Source: CAYYHA01 sp964471535 (GTDB taxonomy: Bacteria > Myxococcota > Myxococcia > SLRQ01). From it: a DNA stretch of 7,443 bases. This document shows, piece by piece, positions 5,789 to 7,443 of this stretch. The notes beneath the pieces are model-generated. The model was given only the letters and a program-made list of their open reading frames with translations. It was not told where the DNA came from and did not search any database. The translations under genes and the position numbers were made by a program. Location: positions 1-7,443 of the forward strand of contig CAYYHA010000216.1 in assembly GCA_964471535.1 (NCBI GenBank), written 5' to 3'. Position 1 is the stretch's first letter; each line of letters begins with the position of its first letter.

Positions 5789-6538
5789 CTAGGAACTGGG
5801 GGCCGCCTCACCGGCGCCCTTCACGGGTCGCGCCCCGAAGAGTGCCGTCCCCACGCGCAGGTGCGTTGCCCCTTCCTCGATGGCGACCTCGAAATCCGAG
5901 GACATCCCCATCGAGAGTTCGGTGAGTGGCCCGAGCCCGGGCAGCTGGACGAGGCGATCGCGAAGCTGCCGCAGCGCCCGGAAGTACGGCCGGCTGGCCT
6001 CGGGGTCGCTCGCCTTCGGCGGAAGCGTCATCAGGCCGGTGAGCGTGAGGCCCGGCAGCCGGGCGACCCGCTGGGCGAAGGCCGGGACCGCTTCGGGAGC
6101 GAGCCCGCGCTTTTGCGGCTCCCGCCCCAGGTTCACCGCGAGGAGCACGGCCAGCGGGGCCGCGCCGGTGCGCAGCGCCCGGGCCGAGAGGGCCTCGGCC
6201 GCCCCCTCGCTGTCGAGGGCGTGGATGCGCTCGGCGGTCCCCACCAGGTAGCGCGCCTTGTTCGACTGCACCGGGCCCACGAAGTGCCAGCGCAGGTCCT
6301 CGAGATCGGAGAGTGCCCGAGCCTTGTCCCGGAGCTCCTGCGCGTAGTTCTCCCCGAAGTCGCGCAGGCCGAGCGCATGGGCGGCGCGCACCACCTCGGC
6401 GGGGAAGGTCTTGGAGACGGCGACCAGCGTGACCTCCTCCCGCTTGCGGCCGGCGCGGTCGCAGGCGGCGGTGATGCGTGCCTCGATGGCCTCTAGGCGG
6501 GCCGCGAGCGCCCGTCCGCCCTCGCCGGGACCTCTCAC
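5789..6538 (-). CDS. yggS: YggS/PLPBP family pyridoxal-phosphate-binding homeostasis protein
   Basis: This is a 249-residue protein, slightly longer than the usual 220-235. The start is the GTG at 6538, whose GTGA overlaps the maf stop by four bases, a common coupled start. A GTG two codons earlier is the only close alternative, and the open frame further upstream is just antisense-free continuation through maf. Family marks are K43 in LVAVSKTFPAE (Schiff-base Lys for PLP), FGENYAQE (61-68), HFVGPVQSNK (85-94), LMTLPP, and the phosphate-binding SMGMSSD (209-215) with R228-V-G-T231. The protein is a single-domain alanine-racemase-like barrel without known enzyme activity. In the family it binds PLP and buffers vitamin B6 pools, affecting amino-acid and keto-acid balance in the cytoplasm. 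It is the second gene of a two-gene operon with maf. Every key residue looked for is present. Confidence 0.95.
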   Translation of the reverse strand: MRGPGEGGRALAARLEAIEARITAACDRAGRKREEVTLVAVSKTFPAEVVRAAHALGLRDFGENYAQELRDKARALSDLEDLRWHFVGPVQSNKARYLVGTAERIHALDSEGAAEALSARALRTGAAPLAVLLAVNLGREPQKRGLAPEAVPAFAQRVARLPGLTLTGLMTLPPKASDPEASRPYFRALRQLRDRLVQLPGLGPLTELSMGMSSDFEVAIEEGATHLRVGTALFGARPVKGAGEAAPSS

Positions 6539-7116
6539 CGGCACCAGGGCACCTCGACGCCCGCCGCAGCGAGGAGCGCGGCGGTCTCTTCGAGGGGCAG
6601 CCCGATGATCCCGGTGGGCGAGCCCTCCACCCGGGCGACGAGGGCGGCGCCGCGCCCCTGCAGCGCGTAGGCGCCCGCCTTGTCGAGGGGCTCCCCCGTC
6701 TCCACGTACCAGGCAATGGCCGCCGGTGTCAGACGGGAGAAGCGCACTTCCGAGCGCACGAGCCGCGTCTGCAGCGCCGCTCCGTCGCCGACCGCGACGG
6801 CGCTCAAGACCTGGTGGGTGCGGCCGGAGAGGCGGGAGAGCATCTCTGCCGCCCGGTCTCGGGTGCCCGGTTTGCCCAGCGCCTCTCCGTTGAGGACCAC
6901 CTCGGTGTCGGCGGCCAAGACCACGGCACCTGGGTGGCGGGTCGCCACGGCCTTCGCCTTCTCCGTCGCCATGCGGCACACGAAGTCGGTGGGGGCCTCG
7001 CCGGGGCGCTGCGTCTCGTCCACGGCGGCCGGGTCCACCTCGAAGTCCACGCCCAACCACCCGAGGAGCTGCCGGCGGCGGGGGGAGGCGGAAGCGAGGA
7101 CGAGGCGGCGGGACAT
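6535..7116 (-). CDS. maf: Maf family nucleoside triphosphate pyrophosphatase (YhdE-like)
   Basis: This 193-residue protein is of normal family length. It begins LVLASASPRRRQLL, with the SxSPRR phosphate-binding loop at 9-14. E34 follows in AVDE, then K53 in EKAKA, D70 in AADTEVV (catalytic/metal region), GKP (81-83), LSGRTHQV, a DKAGAYALQG segment and GLPLEE near the C-terminus. The AYxxQG form points to the YhdE/dTTP-UTP subgroup rather than the YceF m7GTP subgroup. Members hydrolyse dTTP, UTP and modified pyrimidine nucleotides to the monophosphate plus pyrophosphate, cleaning the nucleotide pool, and have been linked to septum inhibition. The ATG at 7116 is preceded by AGAAGG at 6 bases, which overlaps a possible TAGAAG -10 box (7124-7129), so the message could instead be leaderless. 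It is followed by yggS with a four-base overlap and is divergent from the GAF gene at 7215. Confidence 0.95.
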   Translation of the reverse strand: MSRRLVLASASPRRRQLLGWLGVDFEVDPAAVDETQRPGEAPTDFVCRMATEKAKAVATRHPGAVVLAADTEVVLNGEALGKPGTRDRAAEMLSRLSGRTHQVLSAVAVGDGAALQTRLVRSEVRFSRLTPAAIAWYVETGEPLDKAGAYALQGRGAALVARVEGSPTGIIGLPLEETAALLAAAGVEVPWCR

Positions 7117-7140
7117 CGGGCGCCTTCTACCATGACCGGG

Positions 7141-7150
7141 CAGGCGCCTG
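7141..7150. repeat. Perfect 10-bp palindrome CAGGCGCCTG
   Basis: A self-complementary 10-mer lies in the 98-bp gap between the divergent maf and GAF genes, 25 bases from the maf start. It could be a small operator, but in DNA this GC-rich a 10-bp palindrome is weak evidence. Confidence 0.25.
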
Positions 7151-7168
7151 CAGCGGCGGGCACGCTCC

Positions 7169-7187
7169 GGTCCGAACGTTTCGGCCC
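7169..7187. promoter_or_regulatory. 19-bp dyad in the maf/GAF intergenic region
   Basis: GGtCCGAA-CGT-TTCGGcCC is an inverted repeat with seven of eight paired positions per arm. It spans the region where the -35 of the GAF gene promoter would lie (7178-7184), a location typical of a repressor or activator site. The regulator is unknown. Confidence 0.35.
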
Positions 7188-7201
7188 TCGCCGGGGTGGG
7201 C

Positions 7202-7207
7202 TATGCT
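7202..7207 (+). promoter_or_regulatory. Putative -10 (TATGCT) of the GAF-domain gene
   Basis: TATGCT matches TATAAT at 4 of 6 positions and ends 7 bases before the ATG at 7215. Transcription would start at or next to the A of the start codon. The 7 bases between (CGCCGCC) hold no Shine-Dalgarno sequence, which supports a leaderless message. The corresponding -35 (TTTCGG at 7179-7184, 17-base spacing) is weak. Confidence 0.4.
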
Positions 7208-7214
7208 CGCCGCC

Positions 7215-7443
7215 ATGGAGGGTGGTGCGGCGCGCGCACGCGGCGACAGCCTCGCCGAGCTCGAGGCCGTGGCGGAGATCGGGAAGATCCTGACCTCCAC
7301 CCTCGACCTCCGGGACGTCCTCGGGCGCATCGTCGACAAGATCGGCGCGCTGCTGCAGCCGTACCAGTGGAGTCTGCTCCTGGTGGACGAGGACACCGGC
7401 GGCCTGCGCTTCGAGATCGCGGTGGGGGCGGGGGCCGAGGAGG
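7215..7443 (+). CDS. GAF-domain signalling protein (5' part only)
   Basis: Seventy-six codons are visible before the window ends. A helix, LAELEAVAEIGKILTSTLDL, leads into the start of a GAF domain: DVLGRIVDKIGALL, the WSLLLVDEDTGG strand-turn and LRFEIAVGAG. This N-terminal form is common in cytoplasmic sensors whose C-terminal part is a GGDEF, histidine kinase, PP2C phosphatase, cyclase or sigma-54 activator domain; the output here is beyond the edge. The ATG was chosen because it is the first start before the domain and sits just after a -10-like box; no ribosome binding site is present. It is divergent from maf, 98 bases apart. The GAF call is confident, but ligand and function cannot be given. 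Confidence 0.75.
   Translation, partial: MEGGAARARGDSLAELEAVAEIGKILTSTLDLRDVLGRIVDKIGALLQPYQWSLLLVDEDTGGLRFEIAVGAGAEE

Noticed and set aside
5769..5807. Inverted repeat GGCGGCC / GGCCGCC between the two convergent genes as a bidirectional terminator
   Set aside because: It has only 7 bp with a 25-base loop, made of simple GC runs common in this sequence, and there is no T-tract on either side.
6539..7060. Upstream extension of the yggS frame through maf
   Set aside because: It overlaps the clear Maf protein in another frame. The extra residues are Arg/Gly-rich noise, and the GTGA overlap gives a normal start.
6478..7293. Plus-strand frame of 271 codons over maf and the GAF gene start
   Set aside because: It is antisense to maf, and its composition is typical of a shadow frame.
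1..7443. CRISPR array, tRNA/rRNA gene, insertion sequence or phage attachment site
   Set aside because: No regularly spaced repeats, tRNA-like cloverleaf, transposase frame or terminal inverted repeats with target duplication were seen.

Overview
The window is very GC-rich bacterial DNA, with strong GC bias at third codon positions and long meaningless antisense reading frames. Several things fit a myxobacterium or related deltaproteobacterium (Myxococcota): TAGRGT-type -10 boxes, a large lipoprotein of repeated Ig-like domains, a response regulator with a degenerate GGDEF-like output domain, and a split sarcosine-oxidase-type iron-sulfur flavoenzyme. The taxonomic call is inference; no rRNA or other marker gene is present.

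Layout, left to right. Positions 1-1522, minus strand: the end of an operon for a multi-subunit FAD/[2Fe-2S] amine or amino-acid dehydrogenase of the HcnAB / opine oxidase / sarcosine oxidase alpha type. A fused [2Fe-2S]-FAD subunit (221-1522) is followed, with a one-base TGATG overlap, by a small BFD-type [2Fe-2S] subunit (1-221, cut by the window edge). The catalytic DAO-type subunit would be expected further left. Positions 1523-1831: a divergent control region with a sigma70-like promoter, two near-perfect dyads and a seven-codon leader reading frame. Positions 1832-4687, plus strand: a 951-residue lipoprotein with about four Ig/cadherin-like modules and an unrecognised Cys- and aromatic-rich C-terminal region. 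Its base composition is visibly less GC-rich than the flanks.

Positions 4688-4956: a possible hairpin terminator, then a promoter with a perfect TTGACA. Positions 4957-5781, plus strand: a response regulator whose REC domain is intact but whose C-terminal GGDEF-like domain has lost its signature. It ends 7 bases from the stop of a convergent minus-strand operon, maf-yggS (7116 to 5789). These two genes overlap by four bases (GTGA) and encode a Maf nucleotide pyrophosphatase and a PLP homeostasis protein. At 7215 a GAF-domain protein starts divergently from maf and runs off the window.

The genes do not form one pathway. They are separate short units: redox metabolism, a surface lipoprotein, two signalling genes, and a nucleotide/cofactor housekeeping pair. 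The least explained items are the lipoprotein with its dyad-rich leader and the pseudo-GGDEF response regulator. A recurring pattern is a -10-like box 7-9 bases before a start codon, which suggests leaderless transcripts.
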